A stretch of DNA of 64,000 nt from contig NZ_MPNT01000007.1 of the NCBI RefSeq assembly GCF_001907675.1, positions 171,488 to 235,487 on the forward strand. The letters are read 5' to 3'. Source of the DNA: Mycobacterium paraffinicum (GTDB lineage: Bacteria; Actinomycetota; Actinomycetes; Mycobacteriales; Mycobacteriaceae). Numbering within the stretch: the first letter of the stretch is position 1; every line of letters begins with the position of its first letter. Of this stretch, positions 38,795 to 47,516 are shown one piece after another. Under the pieces are notes generated by a model that saw only the letters and a program-made list of their open reading frames with translations, had not been told where the DNA came from and did not search any database. Made by a program: the position numbers and the translations under genes.

Positions 38795-40234
38795 TCACCC
38801 GGCAGGAGTCCGGAGTGTGCCGTCAAACAACAGTGTTGGGTGAAGGTCGCGGACGGGACTGAGGCCCTCGAGTGTGGTGGCGACGTGGAGGACCGTGGAT
38901 TCTGCGTGCCAGTTGCCGGCGATCTGAATTCCGATGGGGAGGCCGTCGCTGCTGGTGCCGAAGCGCATCGACAACGCGGGTAGACCGGTGATGTTGAATT
39001 GGACGGTGAACGTTTGAATGTGCGTGGCGTCGACCGTTTCTCCGTCGATGACAAACTTCGTCAGGCCGTGCCGGTGGGCGGGGATCGGGAGTACGGGTAA
39101 CAGTAGCGCGTCATAGCGGGTGAAGAATCCGGCGTAGCCGTCGCGGATTCTTTCGAAGCCCTGCTCGGCGGCGATGTAATCCTCCATCGAGGTGTCGGGG
39201 GTGTTGAGCATCGACGTGGACATCACGAACATCTTCGCCTCGCGGCCCTTGGTCACTGCGGCCATCGCCGGTTTGAGTTCCATGACGTGCTCCAGGTTGA
39301 ACAGTGCTAGCGGGTTGTCGCGTTCGAGCGCGGGGATTCTGACCTCCTCGACGTGTACGCCGGTGCTTGCGAGGGCGTTTGCAGCGTCACGGACGGTGGC
39401 TGCGACTTCCGGATCGACGGGTCCCAGACCGGAGTCGACGAGCCAGCCGACGCGCACGGGACGGTTCGGGCTGTCTCCGAGGCCGCTGTCGAAGGCTTTC
39501 GGTGTCACCGCGAAGCCGTCCGCGCCGTCGGGTCCGGAAAGCAGCGAGTAGGTCAGGGCGATGTCGCGCACGGTTCGAGCCATGGGGCCGACATGCCAGT
39601 CTCGACGCGGTACGCGGGGCCAGACGCCGGTCATCGGGATGCGGCCGTGGGTGGGTTTGAGTGCGACGATTCCGGTCTGGGCGGCGGGGCCGCGCACGGA
39701 TATGGCGAGGTCGGTGCCGAGGCCGAAGGGGCTCATGCCGGCTGCGATCGCCGCTGATTCGCCGCCGCTGGATCCACCGGGGGTGCGTTCAAGGTTCCAG
39801 GGGTTGTTGGTCCGCCCGGTGAGCAGATTGTCGCTTTCGGTCGAGTACGAGAATTCCGGGAGGTTGGTCTTAGCCAGTAGGATTCCGCCGGCGTTCTTGA
39901 TGCGGGCCACGCTGGTGGCGTCGGTCGGGGGGATCCGCCCGGCGAAGATCGGCGAGCCTCGCTGGGTGAGCACGCCTTCGGTGTCGATCGAGTCCTTCAC
40001 CGTGAAGGGCACTCCGTGCAAGGGGCCGACGTCGTGGCCCGCGGCCAAGTCCGCGTCGGCGGCGCGCGCGACGTCGAGCGCGTCCTCGGCGATGGTCACG
40101 ATGGCGTTGATGGCCGGGTTCGTGTCCTCGATTCGTGCCAGGTGCGCACGCACCAGGTCGACCGATGACACCGCCCCGGTGCGGATCAGCTCCGCCATGG
40201 ACGTGGCGTCGTTGTAGATCAGTTCGTCGGACAT
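38795..40234 (-). CDS. Amidase signature family enzyme
   Basis: 479 residues from the ATG at 40234 (GGAGG 5 nt upstream). Cytosolic amidase with the Ser-cisSer-Lys triad: Lys80 (FTVKDS), Ser155 in TPGGSSGGES, Ser179 in GTDLAISVRGP. The usual GGS before the nucleophile is changed to AIS, which may alter substrate preference. Downstream of a tetR gene, with a tetR-type operator 24 bp before its start. Substrate unknown (amide, nitrile-derived amide or aryl acylamide). Confidence 0.9.
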   Translation of the reverse strand: MSDELIYNDATSMAELIRTGAVSSVDLVRAHLARIEDTNPAINAIVTIAEDALDVARAADADLAAGHDVGPLHGVPFTVKDSIDTEGVLTQRGSPIFAGRIPPTDATSVARIKNAGGILLAKTNLPEFSYSTESDNLLTGRTNNPWNLERTPGGSSGGESAAIAAGMSPFGLGTDLAISVRGPAAQTGIVALKPTHGRIPMTGVWPRVPRRDWHVGPMARTVRDIALTYSLLSGPDGADGFAVTPKAFDSGLGDSPNRPVRVGWLVDSGLGPVDPEVAATVRDAANALASTGVHVEEVRIPALERDNPLALFNLEHVMELKPAMAAVTKGREAKMFVMSTSMLNTPDTSMEDYIAAEQGFERIRDGYAGFFTRYDALLLPVLPIPAHRHGLTKFVIDGETVDATHIQTFTVQFNITGLPALSMRFGTSSDGLPIGIQIAGNWHAESTVLHVATTLEGLSPVRDLHPTLLFDGTLRTPAG

Positions 40235-40257
40235 GATTCCTCCATTGAGAGTGATAG

Positions 40258-40272
40258 TAGACCGGTCGACTA
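40258..40272. promoter_or_regulatory. TetR operator 2 (amidase promoter)
   Basis: TAGACCGGTCGACTA, nearly the same as the site before the tetR gene (40935-40949). Core GACCGGTC is self-complementary. Ends about 24 bp before the amidase ATG. Two near-identical sites at matching distances from both starts point to the adjacent TetR. Confidence 0.75.
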
Positions 40273-40326
40273 GCACCGACAGACAGCTGGGGGGTTGTCG
40301 AGATGGCTAACGTGCGGGAACGGTTG

Positions 40327-40914
40327 TCAGATGTTCAGCATCTGCCGGGTGTAGGCCATCACGGTGTCCAGCTGCTCGGGACTGCGGTTGACCTTGGCGA
40401 GGACGCTCGCGCCGATCCACGCGCTGTAGAGCGTGTTCGCCGCGACGGCGGGGGTGACGTCCAGTGACACGGACCCGTCTTCGATGCCGGCGGCCAGCAT
40501 TCGTTCGAGGCGTTCGAGGATGCCCGCGGTGCCCTGCTGCAGGATCAGTCTCATTGGTTCGGACAAGTCGGAGACCTCGGCGGCCAGTTTCACCACCAGG
40601 CAACGGCCTTGGCACTCGTCGACGGTTTGTTTGTCGTAGAACTGCTGCCAGTAAGTCATCAGCTGCTGTGCAGGGCTGGCGCCGGGCGTGGCGATGATGC
40701 GGTTCATGTTGGCCAGGTAGCCGGTGAAGTAGTTCTGCAGCATTGCCTCGCCGAACGCGTCCCTGGAGTTGAAGTAGTGATAGAAGGAGCCTTTCGGAAC
40801 GCCGGCTGTGGTCAGTACCTCGGTGAGCCCGACGGCCGAGTAGCCCTTCTGCACCATCAACCGTTCGGCGGTGTCGAGGATCGTTTGCCGGGTGTCGGTC
40901 TTCGCCGTTGTCAC
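40327..40914 (-). CDS. TetR family regulator
   Basis: 195 residues, GTG start at 40914. DNA-binding domain ILDTAERLMVQKGYSAVGLTEVLTTAGVPKGSFYHYF, of the subgroup that binds TAGACC-type dyads (NemR/LmrA/YxaF-like), followed by a ligand domain with Cys residues (ECQGRCL near 103) that might sense electrophiles. Autoregulation and control of the amidase are inferred from operators before both genes. Confidence 0.87.
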   Translation of the reverse strand: MTTAKTDTRQTILDTAERLMVQKGYSAVGLTEVLTTAGVPKGSFYHYFNSRDAFGEAMLQNYFTGYLANMNRIIATPGASPAQQLMTYWQQFYDKQTVDECQGRCLVVKLAAEVSDLSEPMRLILQQGTAGILERLERMLAAGIEDGSVSLDVTPAVAANTLYSAWIGASVLAKVNRSPEQLDTVMAYTRQMLNI

Positions 40915-40934
40915 GGTTCGACCCTAGCGTCGAG

Positions 40935-40949
40935 TAGACCGGTCGTCTA
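40935..40949. promoter_or_regulatory. TetR operator 1 (tetR promoter)
   Basis: TAGACCGGTCGTCTA, a perfect dyad (TAGAC/GTCTA arms around CGGTC). Lies 21 bp before the tetR GTG. Twin of 40258-40272. Confidence 0.78.
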
Positions 40950-41082
40950 GTCGTCGATTCATCGCGCAGGAATGCCGATTGGCGGCGCGGCTCTTATGGC
41001 CTCCGCTCGCTACCACGGACAAGGCGCCGGGCCAGGCACAGTCCCCGACTGCTGAGCCTTTGACGAGCGGGTTGATGGCCAG

Positions 41083-41673
41083 GCCGGGCGGTGCGCTCGC
41101 GGCGGAACAGCGCGGCGCAGACGCCCCCGGCCAGCGTCGCCCCACCCTGAAGGTCGCCGAACCCAGGACCCTGCACCGCGGGCGTGTCGGTGCCGAACGG
41201 CGTGAGCGTATAGGCGACGCCGCCGCGCGCGAGATAGGTGGCCGCGTCGAACCCGCCGCGATCACGGTCCGGGCCCGCACCCCCAGCCCGGTGCCGCGCG
41301 CGATGATGATCTTCGGATTGAACGAGCGGATGTCGTCCACGGTCAGCCTGGCCCGCTCGAGCGCACCGGGCAGCCAATTGGTAAGGAACACATCCGCACT
41401 GGCCAACAGGCGGCCGAACAACTCCCGGCCGGTCTCGGACTTGATGTCGATGGCGATGCTGCGCTTACCGCGGTTGCCCAGCTCGAGAATGAAGTCGGCG
41501 TCCGGGCGGGCCGCCTGCCGGGTGAACCCGCCGACGACTAACGCACGCCCCGGATCACCGGAGGCGACGCCTTCCACCTTGATCACGTCGGCGGCCCAGT
41601 CCGACAGGGCCGCACTGGCCGACGGCACGTAGGTCCACGACGCCAACTCGATGACCCGTACCCCGTGGAGCAC
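41083..41673 (-). pseudogene. CaiB/BaiF CoA-transferase, frameshifted N-terminal fragment
   Basis: Starts GTG at 41673 (LHGVRVIELASWTYVP, then DWAADVIKVE) and reads in frame to about 41275 (IIIARGTGLGVR). The homologous sequence then continues in another frame (GPDRDRGGFDAATYLARGGV ... LFRRERT), consistent with loss of one G in a GGG/GGGG run at 41271-41277. Family similarity stops near 41083. The middle ~120 residues are missing, and the tail appears at 38509-38742. Class III CoA-transferase family; not functional as it stands, unless the frameshift is a sequencing error. Confidence 0.8.
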
Positions 41674-41731
41674 ACCCCGCGCACGCCGGACATCGCCGAC
41701 TCCGTCGGTCGACCGCCATTCCTTGCTATTT

Positions 41732-41752
41732 TAGATATTCTAGTTAGTCTAG
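41732..41752. promoter_or_regulatory. AT-rich dyads in the catabolic-operon promoter region
   Basis: TAGATATTCTA (41732-41742) overlaps CTAGTTAGTCTAG (41740-41752), two short dyads in an AT-rich patch of the 305-bp gap (41674-41978) before the eight-gene operon. No gene lies in the gap. Candidate regulator site or promoter; which protein binds is unknown. Confidence 0.4.
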
Positions 41753-41978
41753 GGCGTAGCGGTAGACCCGCTGCAGGTCAGCGCAGTTTTTCGTGGAAGA
41801 GATGCGATGGATCCGACCGTCGGCCCGATTCCGACGCCCGCCGGTGTGAACGCGCGCCGCCTTCCAGAGCGGGCGGTCGGGCCGGCCGACTCGTTTCCGC
41901 GTGGCCGCCAGCGATGCCGCCAAATGTGTTGCGGGCCAAGGCCGCTCGCGACCTAGCCACAGGGACGAAGGACGGGCG

Positions 41979-42842
41979 ATGGGCAGGGTAGCGGGCAAGG
42001 TGGCCGTGATCAGTGGCGCCGCGCGCGGTCAAGGCCGTTCGCACGCACGGATGCTGGCCGCGGAAGGCGCGGACATCATCGCGGTGGACCTGTGCGCCGA
42101 CATCGAGACCAACGAGTATCCCCTGGCCCGCCGGGAGGACCTGGACGAGACGGCCCGGTTGGTGGAGAAGGAGGGGCACCGCGTGTTCACCGCGGTCGCC
42201 GACGTCCGCGACCGCGCCGCCCTGGCCGCGGCGATCGATGAGGGCGTTGCCGAGTTCGGCCACCTCGACGTCGTCGTCGCGAACGCGGGCATCTGCCCGC
42301 TCACCGCGGGACTGCCGCCGCAGGCCTTCGCCGACGCCGTGGACGTGGATCTGGTCGGGGTGCTGAATCTGGTGCACGCGAGCCTCAAGCATCTGCAGGC
42401 GGGCGCCTCGATCATCGTGATCGGTTCCAACGCCGCGTTCATGTCGTCGATGAACACGACGGGTATCGACGGTGGCCCCGGCGGGGCCGGGTATGCCTTC
42501 GCGAAACTTGCTGCCGCGCACTACGTCAACGACTTCGCCCTGGCGCTCGCCCGGTTCTCCATCCGGATGAATGCGGTGCATCCCACCAACGTCAACACCG
42601 ATATGTTGCACAGCCCGCCGATGTATCGCGCGTTCCGTCCGGACCTGAAGGATCCCGCCCGCGAGGACGCCGAACCGGTTTTCCCGCTCGTGCAGGCGAT
42701 GCCGATCCCCTACGTCGAACCCGAGGACATCAGCGAGGCGGTGTTGTTCCTCGCCTCCGATGCGGCGCGGTACATCACCGGGCAGCAACTCCGTGTCGAC
42801 GGTGGGGGCTTCCTCAAGGTCAAGCCCTGGTTCGGCGCGTGA
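41979..42842 (+). CDS. Mycofactocin-coupled SDR oxidoreductase
   Basis: 287 residues from the ATG at 41979. Rossmann-fold SDR with ISGAARGQGRSHA, the GQGRSHA form of the glycine motif that marks mycofactocin-dependent SDRs whose NAD is not exchangeable. NAGICPL near 100, catalytic Ser in VIGSNAAFMS and Tyr-Lys in YAFAKLAA; C-terminal ITGQQLRVDGGGF. It should oxidise an alcohol, passing electrons to mycofactocin. First gene of the operon; 4 bp to the next. Confidence 0.88.
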   Translation: MGRVAGKVAVISGAARGQGRSHARMLAAEGADIIAVDLCADIETNEYPLARREDLDETARLVEKEGHRVFTAVADVRDRAALAAAIDEGVAEFGHLDVVVANAGICPLTAGLPPQAFADAVDVDLVGVLNLVHASLKHLQAGASIIVIGSNAAFMSSMNTTGIDGGPGGAGYAFAKLAAAHYVNDFALALARFSIRMNAVHPTNVNTDMLHSPPMYRAFRPDLKDPAREDAEPVFPLVQAMPIPYVEPEDISEAVLFLASDAARYITGQQLRVDGGGFLKVKPWFGA

Positions 42843-42846
42843 TCGC

Positions 42847-43830
42847 ATGAGCGAGCCGACACCGGGCCTCGAGCGCCGCCTGTACGAGCTGATGGTGCTC
42901 ATGAAGGCTGCCGACGATCGGTTGTCCAAAGGCATTGGCACCGGCGAGTTCATGTGCGTGTACTGGCCCTCGCGCGGCCAGGAGGCCATCGCCGCGGCGA
43001 TGGGTGTCGCGCTGCGCCCCGACGACCAGCTGGTCACCACCTACCGCGGCCTGCACGACCTCATCGGCAAGGGCGTCCCGCTAGAGGAGATCTACGGCGA
43101 GATGATGGGCCGCACCGTCGGCGCCGCCCGTGGCAAGGGCGGCACCATGCACATCGCCAAACCCGAGAAGGGCGTGATGCTTTCGACCGGCATCGTCGGG
43201 GCCGGACCGCCGGTGGCCGTGGGGTTGGCGATGGCCGCGAAACGCAGGGGCTCCGACCGCGTCACGGTGGTCAGCTTCGGCGACGGAGCCACCAACACCG
43301 GGTCCTTTCACGAGGCGGCGAACATGGCCGCCTTGTGGGACCTGCCGGTGGTCTTCGTCTGCCAGAACAACCTGTACGCCGAGATGACGCCGACCGTCGA
43401 CACCATGAAGATCGCGCACGTCGCCGACCGGGCGCTGGGCTACGGCATGCCCGGAGTGCGCGTCGACGGAAACGACCCGCTGGCGGTCACTTCGGCGCTC
43501 GACGACGCGCTGCGGCGGGCCCGCGCCGGCGAAGGCCCCACCTTCATCGAGTGCGTGACGTTCCGGTTCCGCGGCCACTACTTCGGCGACAGAATGCCCT
43601 ACATCCCCAAGGAGCAACTGGCCGCGGCGATGGAAGCCGACCCGGTCCCGGCGTTCCGTAGCCACCTGGCCGAAGCGGGCCTCTGCGATCAGGGCGAGCT
43701 CGACCGCATCGACGCCCAGGCGCTGGCCTCGGTCGAGGCGGCGCTAAACACCGTGATGCGCGCGGATTCCCCGTCGATCGACGAACTCGACTCCGACGTG
43801 TACGCGACCCCGATCGGGTTCCCGTCATGA
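42847..43830 (+). CDS. Thiamine-diphosphate dehydrogenase E1 alpha subunit
   Basis: 327 residues. Acetoin/2-oxoacid dehydrogenase E1 alpha: TPP-binding motif GDGATNTG at 145 through CQNN at 175, HIAKPEKGVMLSTGIVGAG before it, and the phosphorylation-loop region RFRGHYFGD. Works as an alpha2beta2 tetramer with the next gene product. Overlaps the E1 beta start by 4 nt (ATGA). Substrate unknown: acetoin-like diketones or a branched 2-oxo acid. Confidence 0.9.
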   Translation: MSEPTPGLERRLYELMVLMKAADDRLSKGIGTGEFMCVYWPSRGQEAIAAAMGVALRPDDQLVTTYRGLHDLIGKGVPLEEIYGEMMGRTVGAARGKGGTMHIAKPEKGVMLSTGIVGAGPPVAVGLAMAAKRRGSDRVTVVSFGDGATNTGSFHEAANMAALWDLPVVFVCQNNLYAEMTPTVDTMKIAHVADRALGYGMPGVRVDGNDPLAVTSALDDALRRARAGEGPTFIECVTFRFRGHYFGDRMPYIPKEQLAAAMEADPVPAFRSHLAEAGLCDQGELDRIDAQALASVEAALNTVMRADSPSIDELDSDVYATPIGFPS

Positions 43831-44843
43831 ACACAGAAGAAGAGGAGTTGACCATGCGCGAGGCGCTCAACCTCGCGCTGGACCAGGCCCTTGCGGCCGA
43901 CGACAGGGTGTTCCTGCTCGGTGAGGACATCGCCGATCCCGGCGCGTCCGGGCCGACCGCGGGGCTGTCGACGAAGTACGGCCACGACCGCGTCCTGGAC
44001 ACCCCGATCTCGGAGGCGGCGATCGTGGGTGCGGCGATCGGCGCCGCCATCGACGGCCTGCTGCCGGTGGCCGAGATCATGATCATGGATTTCATCGGCA
44101 TCGCCGCCGACCAGCTGATCAACAACGCGGCCAAGTTGCGGTTCATGACCGCCGGACGCACGTCGGCGCCCATCACCATTCGCACCCAGGTCTACGCCGG
44201 GCTGGCCACCGGCGCCACGCATTCGCAGAGCCTGGAGGCGTGGTTCATGCACATCCCCGGGATGAAGGTGATCGTGCCGTCGACGCCGCGCGACGGGAAG
44301 GGCCTGCTGACGGCGGCGATCTTCGACCCCGATCCGTGCCTGTTCGTCGAAACGATCCGGTTGCAGGGCAAGAAGGGTCCCGTTCCCAAAGACCCCGGTT
44401 TCTCGATCCCGTTGGGCCAGGCCGACATCAAGCGGCCCGGCACCGACGTGACCCTGATCGGCTACGGACGCTGCGTGCACGACGCCCTGAGCGCGGCGGC
44501 CGCCCTGCACGAACAGGGGGTGAGTGCCGAGGTCGTCGACCTGCGCACCCTGGTGCCGCTCGACGTCGAGACCATCGTCGCCTCGGTGCGCCGCACCCGC
44601 CGGGCCGTCGTCATCCATGACGCGGTCCAATTCGCCGGTCCCGGAGCCGAGATCGCGGCGATCCTGCACTCGGAGCTGTTCTCCGAGCTGGCGGCGCCCG
44701 TCGAACGGGTGGCCGCCCGATTCGTCCCCAACCCGGCCGCGGCGGCGCTCGAGGCGCAGGTGTATCCCTCCCCGGAGCGGATCGTGGCGGCCGCGCAGCG
44801 GACCCTCGACAAGACCGGCGCCGGAGCGAGGGCGCATGGCTGA
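43827..44843 (+). CDS. Thiamine-diphosphate dehydrogenase E1 beta subunit
   Basis: 338 residues. Transketolase-like pyrimidine-binding domain (FLLGEDIADPGAS, TPISEAAIVGAAIGAA, MDFIGIAADQLINNAAK) and C-terminal domain (DVTLIGYG, VVDLRTLVPLDVETI). Partner of E1 alpha. Ends 8 nt inside the lipoyl gene. Confidence 0.9.
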   Translation: MNTEEEELTMREALNLALDQALAADDRVFLLGEDIADPGASGPTAGLSTKYGHDRVLDTPISEAAIVGAAIGAAIDGLLPVAEIMIMDFIGIAADQLINNAAKLRFMTAGRTSAPITIRTQVYAGLATGATHSQSLEAWFMHIPGMKVIVPSTPRDGKGLLTAAIFDPDPCLFVETIRLQGKKGPVPKDPGFSIPLGQADIKRPGTDVTLIGYGRCVHDALSAAAALHEQGVSAEVVDLRTLVPLDVETIVASVRRTRRAVVIHDAVQFAGPGAEIAAILHSELFSELAAPVERVAARFVPNPAAAALEAQVYPSPERIVAAAQRTLDKTGAGARAHG

Positions 44844-45072
44844 CTTCATCATTCGCATTCCGCGGGTCTCAGTGGCGGTGTCGGAGGCCGAGCTGACCGG
44901 CCTGCTCGTCGACGGTGGTCAGCACGTGGAGGCGGGCACGCCGATCTATGTGATCGCGACCGAGAAGGTGGAGCAGGAGATCGAAGCGGGCGCGTCGGGC
45001 ACCGTGCGGTGGACGGGCCAGGTCGGGACGACCTACGACATCGGCGCCGAAATCGGTGTCATCACTTCGTGA
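44836..45072 (+). CDS. Free-standing lipoyl domain protein
   Basis: 78 residues, entirely one biotinyl/lipoyl domain. The lipoylation site is the Lys in VIATEKVEQEI near residue 44. A normal E2 has this domain followed by a subunit-binding domain and an acyltransferase; none follows here and no E3 is in the operon. It probably carries the acyl or aldehyde group made by the E1 pair. Overlaps E1 beta by 8 nt. Confidence 0.85.
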   Translation: MADFIIRIPRVSVAVSEAELTGLLVDGGQHVEAGTPIYVIATEKVEQEIEAGASGTVRWTGQVGTTYDIGAEIGVITS

Positions 45073-45092
45073 ATCAGGAAAGGTGAGCACGT

Positions 45093-45965
45093 ATGGATCT
45101 CAACGAGACTCGCGAGAGAATCATCTATCAAAAAGAGGGGCCCATCGCGCGCGTCACGCTGAACTGGCCGGAGAAGGCCAACGCCCAGGACCAGAAGCTG
45201 GCCGAGGAGGTCGACGCCGCGCTACTGGACGCGGACCGCGACTACGACATCAAGGTGCTCGTGCTCAAGGCCAACGGCAAGGGTTTCTGTTCGGGGCACG
45301 CCATCGGCAACAACGCCGTGGACTACCCGTCGTTCGTGGAGAACTCCATGGTGACCGGCCATCCGTGGAAGGCCCAGTCGGACCTGTTCGTCAAGCCGAC
45401 GCTGAATCTGTGGGAGTTCTCCAAGCCCACGATCGCGCAGGTGCACGGCTACTGCGTCGGCGGCGGCACCCATATGGGCCTGACCACCGACATCGTCATT
45501 GCGTCCGAGGACGCCTACTTCTCCTACCCGCCGCTGCAGGGCTTCGGCATGCCGTCGGGCGAATGTTCCATCGAGCCTTGGGTGTTCATGAACTGGCGCC
45601 GCGCGGCCTACTACCTGTTCACCGCCGAGGTGATCGACGCGAAGAAAGCGCTGGAGGTCGGCCTGGTCAACGAGGTCGTCCCGCGTGATCAGCTTGACGA
45701 CCGAGTCGAGGCCATTGCCCGGCACATTGCCCAGGCGCCGTTGACGACGCTGATGCTGACCAAGGCCAACCTCAAGCGGGCCTGGGAACTGATGGGCATG
45801 CGGGTGCACTGGCAGAGCTCCAATGATCTCGTCGCGCTGGCCTCGATCAGTAAGGATGTGCAGCAACTGATTCAGACGGTGTTCAAGGACAAGGTGCTGC
45901 CGTCCGAGCACGCCCGGCGCCAGGCCGCAGCGGCCGCTCACACTGACGGCGCCGCAGCCACTTAG
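45093..45965 (+). CDS. Crotonase-fold protein (enoyl-CoA hydratase/isomerase family)
   Basis: 290 residues, ATG at 45093 after AGGAAAGG. Oxyanion-hole sequences GKGFCSGHAIG near 62-72 and HGYCVGGGTHMGL near 118-130 show the CoA-binding fold. The catalytic Glu after GGG is His127 (THM instead of CEL), so it is not a standard hydratase. Ala-rich tail. Paralogue of the protein at 50661-51497 (shared HGYC.GGG and ELMGMRVH). Could be a hydrolase, lyase or isomerase of a CoA thioester. Confidence 0.85.
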   Translation: MDLNETRERIIYQKEGPIARVTLNWPEKANAQDQKLAEEVDAALLDADRDYDIKVLVLKANGKGFCSGHAIGNNAVDYPSFVENSMVTGHPWKAQSDLFVKPTLNLWEFSKPTIAQVHGYCVGGGTHMGLTTDIVIASEDAYFSYPPLQGFGMPSGECSIEPWVFMNWRRAAYYLFTAEVIDAKKALEVGLVNEVVPRDQLDDRVEAIARHIAQAPLTTLMLTKANLKRAWELMGMRVHWQSSNDLVALASISKDVQQLIQTVFKDKVLPSEHARRQAAAAAHTDGAAAT

Positions 45966-45973
45966 GCCCGCCG

Positions 45974-47506
45974 GTGAACATCGCCGATCACGCGATCGCA
46001 GCCGCTTCGTCGCCGGCCCTCATTGCCGACGGCCGGGCGATCTCGTTCGGCGAACTCCACAAGCGGAGCCAACGCGTGGCCGCCGCGCTGCACGGTGCCG
46101 GTCTGCGCCCGGGCGACGGCGTGGCGCTGATCCTGCCGAACCGGCCGGAGTTCCTCGAAATCACCTGGGGATGCCAGCTTTCCGGCCTCTACTACACCGC
46201 GGTCAACACCCACTTCACCCCGGACGAGGTCGCCTACGTCATCGACGACTCCGACGCCAGGGCGGTGTTCGTCGACGCCGCCATGCCCGAGCTGGCCGCG
46301 CACGTCCGCGCGACCAACGCCGCCGTCACCGTCCAGCTGGTGGTCGGTGGCGAGCTGCCCGGCTGGCACGCGTACGAGGACGCGTTGGCGAAGGCCGGCG
46401 CCGCGCCGCCGGTGTCCGACGGGTCGGAGATGCTGTACTCGTCGGGCACCACGGGGCGGCCCAAGGCCGTCCGACGACCCCTCCCGGCCGACGGCAATGG
46501 CTCGTGGGCGCAGGCGGTGCTGGAGCTGGCGCTTACCCACAAGTACGGGCTGAGCTCCTCGAGCTTGTACCTGTCCCCCGCACCGCTCTACCACGCCGCG
46601 GGCGTGAACTACACCATGGCGGTCAACCGCGTCGGGGCGGCGGTGATCCTGATGCGCAAGTTCGACGCCGAGGCCGTCCTTTCCCTGATCGAGACCCACC
46701 GCGTCACGCACGCTCAGTTCGTGCCCACCATGTTCGTGCGGATGCTCAAGCTGCCCAAAGCGGTTCGGGAGCGCTACGACGTTTCGAGCCTGCGCTGCGT
46801 CATCCACGCGGCCGCGCCGTGCCCGGTCGACGTCAAGCACCACATGATGAAGTGGTTCGGACCGATCATCCACGAATACTACGGGGGCACCGAGGGATTC
46901 GCGGGGACGACGATCGGTCCGGAAGAGTGGCTCGCCCATCCCGGCTCGGTGGGTAGGCCCATGTCACCGGTGCACGTCGTCGGCGACGACGGCGTCGAGC
47001 TGCCGGCCGGGCAGGCCGGCGAGCTGTTCTTCGAGGGCGGACCGGATTTCGAGTACTTCAAGGACCCCGCGAAGACCGCGTCGGTGTCCAACGACCGCGG
47101 CTGGCGCACCCTTGGGGACATGGGCTTCCTCGACGAGGACGGGTACCTCTACCTGACCGACCGGTCCACGTTCATGATCGTCTCCGGCGGGGTGAACATC
47201 TACCCGCAGGAAATCGAGAACCTGTTGATCATGCATCCCAAGCTGGTCGACGCGGCCGTCTTCGGGGTGCCCAACGACGAGTTCGGCGAGGAGGTCAAGG
47301 CCGTCGTGCAACCGGCCGACGGTGTCACGCCGGGGCCCGACCTCGAGGCCGAGCTGATCGAGTACTGCCGTGCACACGCCGCCGGCTACAAGTGCCCGCG
47401 CACCGTCGAATTCGTTCCTGAGTTGCCGCGGGACCCGAACGGAAAGCTGTACAAGAGGCGCATCCGTGAGCGTTACTGGCAGGGGCGGGCATCGCGGATC
47501 CTATGA
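45974..47506 (+). CDS. Acyl-CoA synthetase (AMP-forming)
   Basis: 510 residues, GTG start at 45974, 8 bp after the crotonase. ANL superfamily: P-loop YSSGTTGRPKAV near 155, YYGGTEGFAG near 300, hinge region DRSTFMIVSGGVNIYPQEIE near 405, and catalytic C-terminal Lys in DPNGKLYKRR near 492. Activates a carboxylic acid to its CoA thioester for the operon. Confidence 0.92.
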   Translation: MNIADHAIAAASSPALIADGRAISFGELHKRSQRVAAALHGAGLRPGDGVALILPNRPEFLEITWGCQLSGLYYTAVNTHFTPDEVAYVIDDSDARAVFVDAAMPELAAHVRATNAAVTVQLVVGGELPGWHAYEDALAKAGAAPPVSDGSEMLYSSGTTGRPKAVRRPLPADGNGSWAQAVLELALTHKYGLSSSSLYLSPAPLYHAAGVNYTMAVNRVGAAVILMRKFDAEAVLSLIETHRVTHAQFVPTMFVRMLKLPKAVRERYDVSSLRCVIHAAAPCPVDVKHHMMKWFGPIIHEYYGGTEGFAGTTIGPEEWLAHPGSVGRPMSPVHVVGDDGVELPAGQAGELFFEGGPDFEYFKDPAKTASVSNDRGWRTLGDMGFLDEDGYLYLTDRSTFMIVSGGVNIYPQEIENLLIMHPKLVDAAVFGVPNDEFGEEVKAVVQPADGVTPGPDLEAELIEYCRAHAAGYKCPRTVEFVPELPRDPNGKLYKRRIRERYWQGRASRIL

Positions 47507-47516
47507 GGGGATGAGA

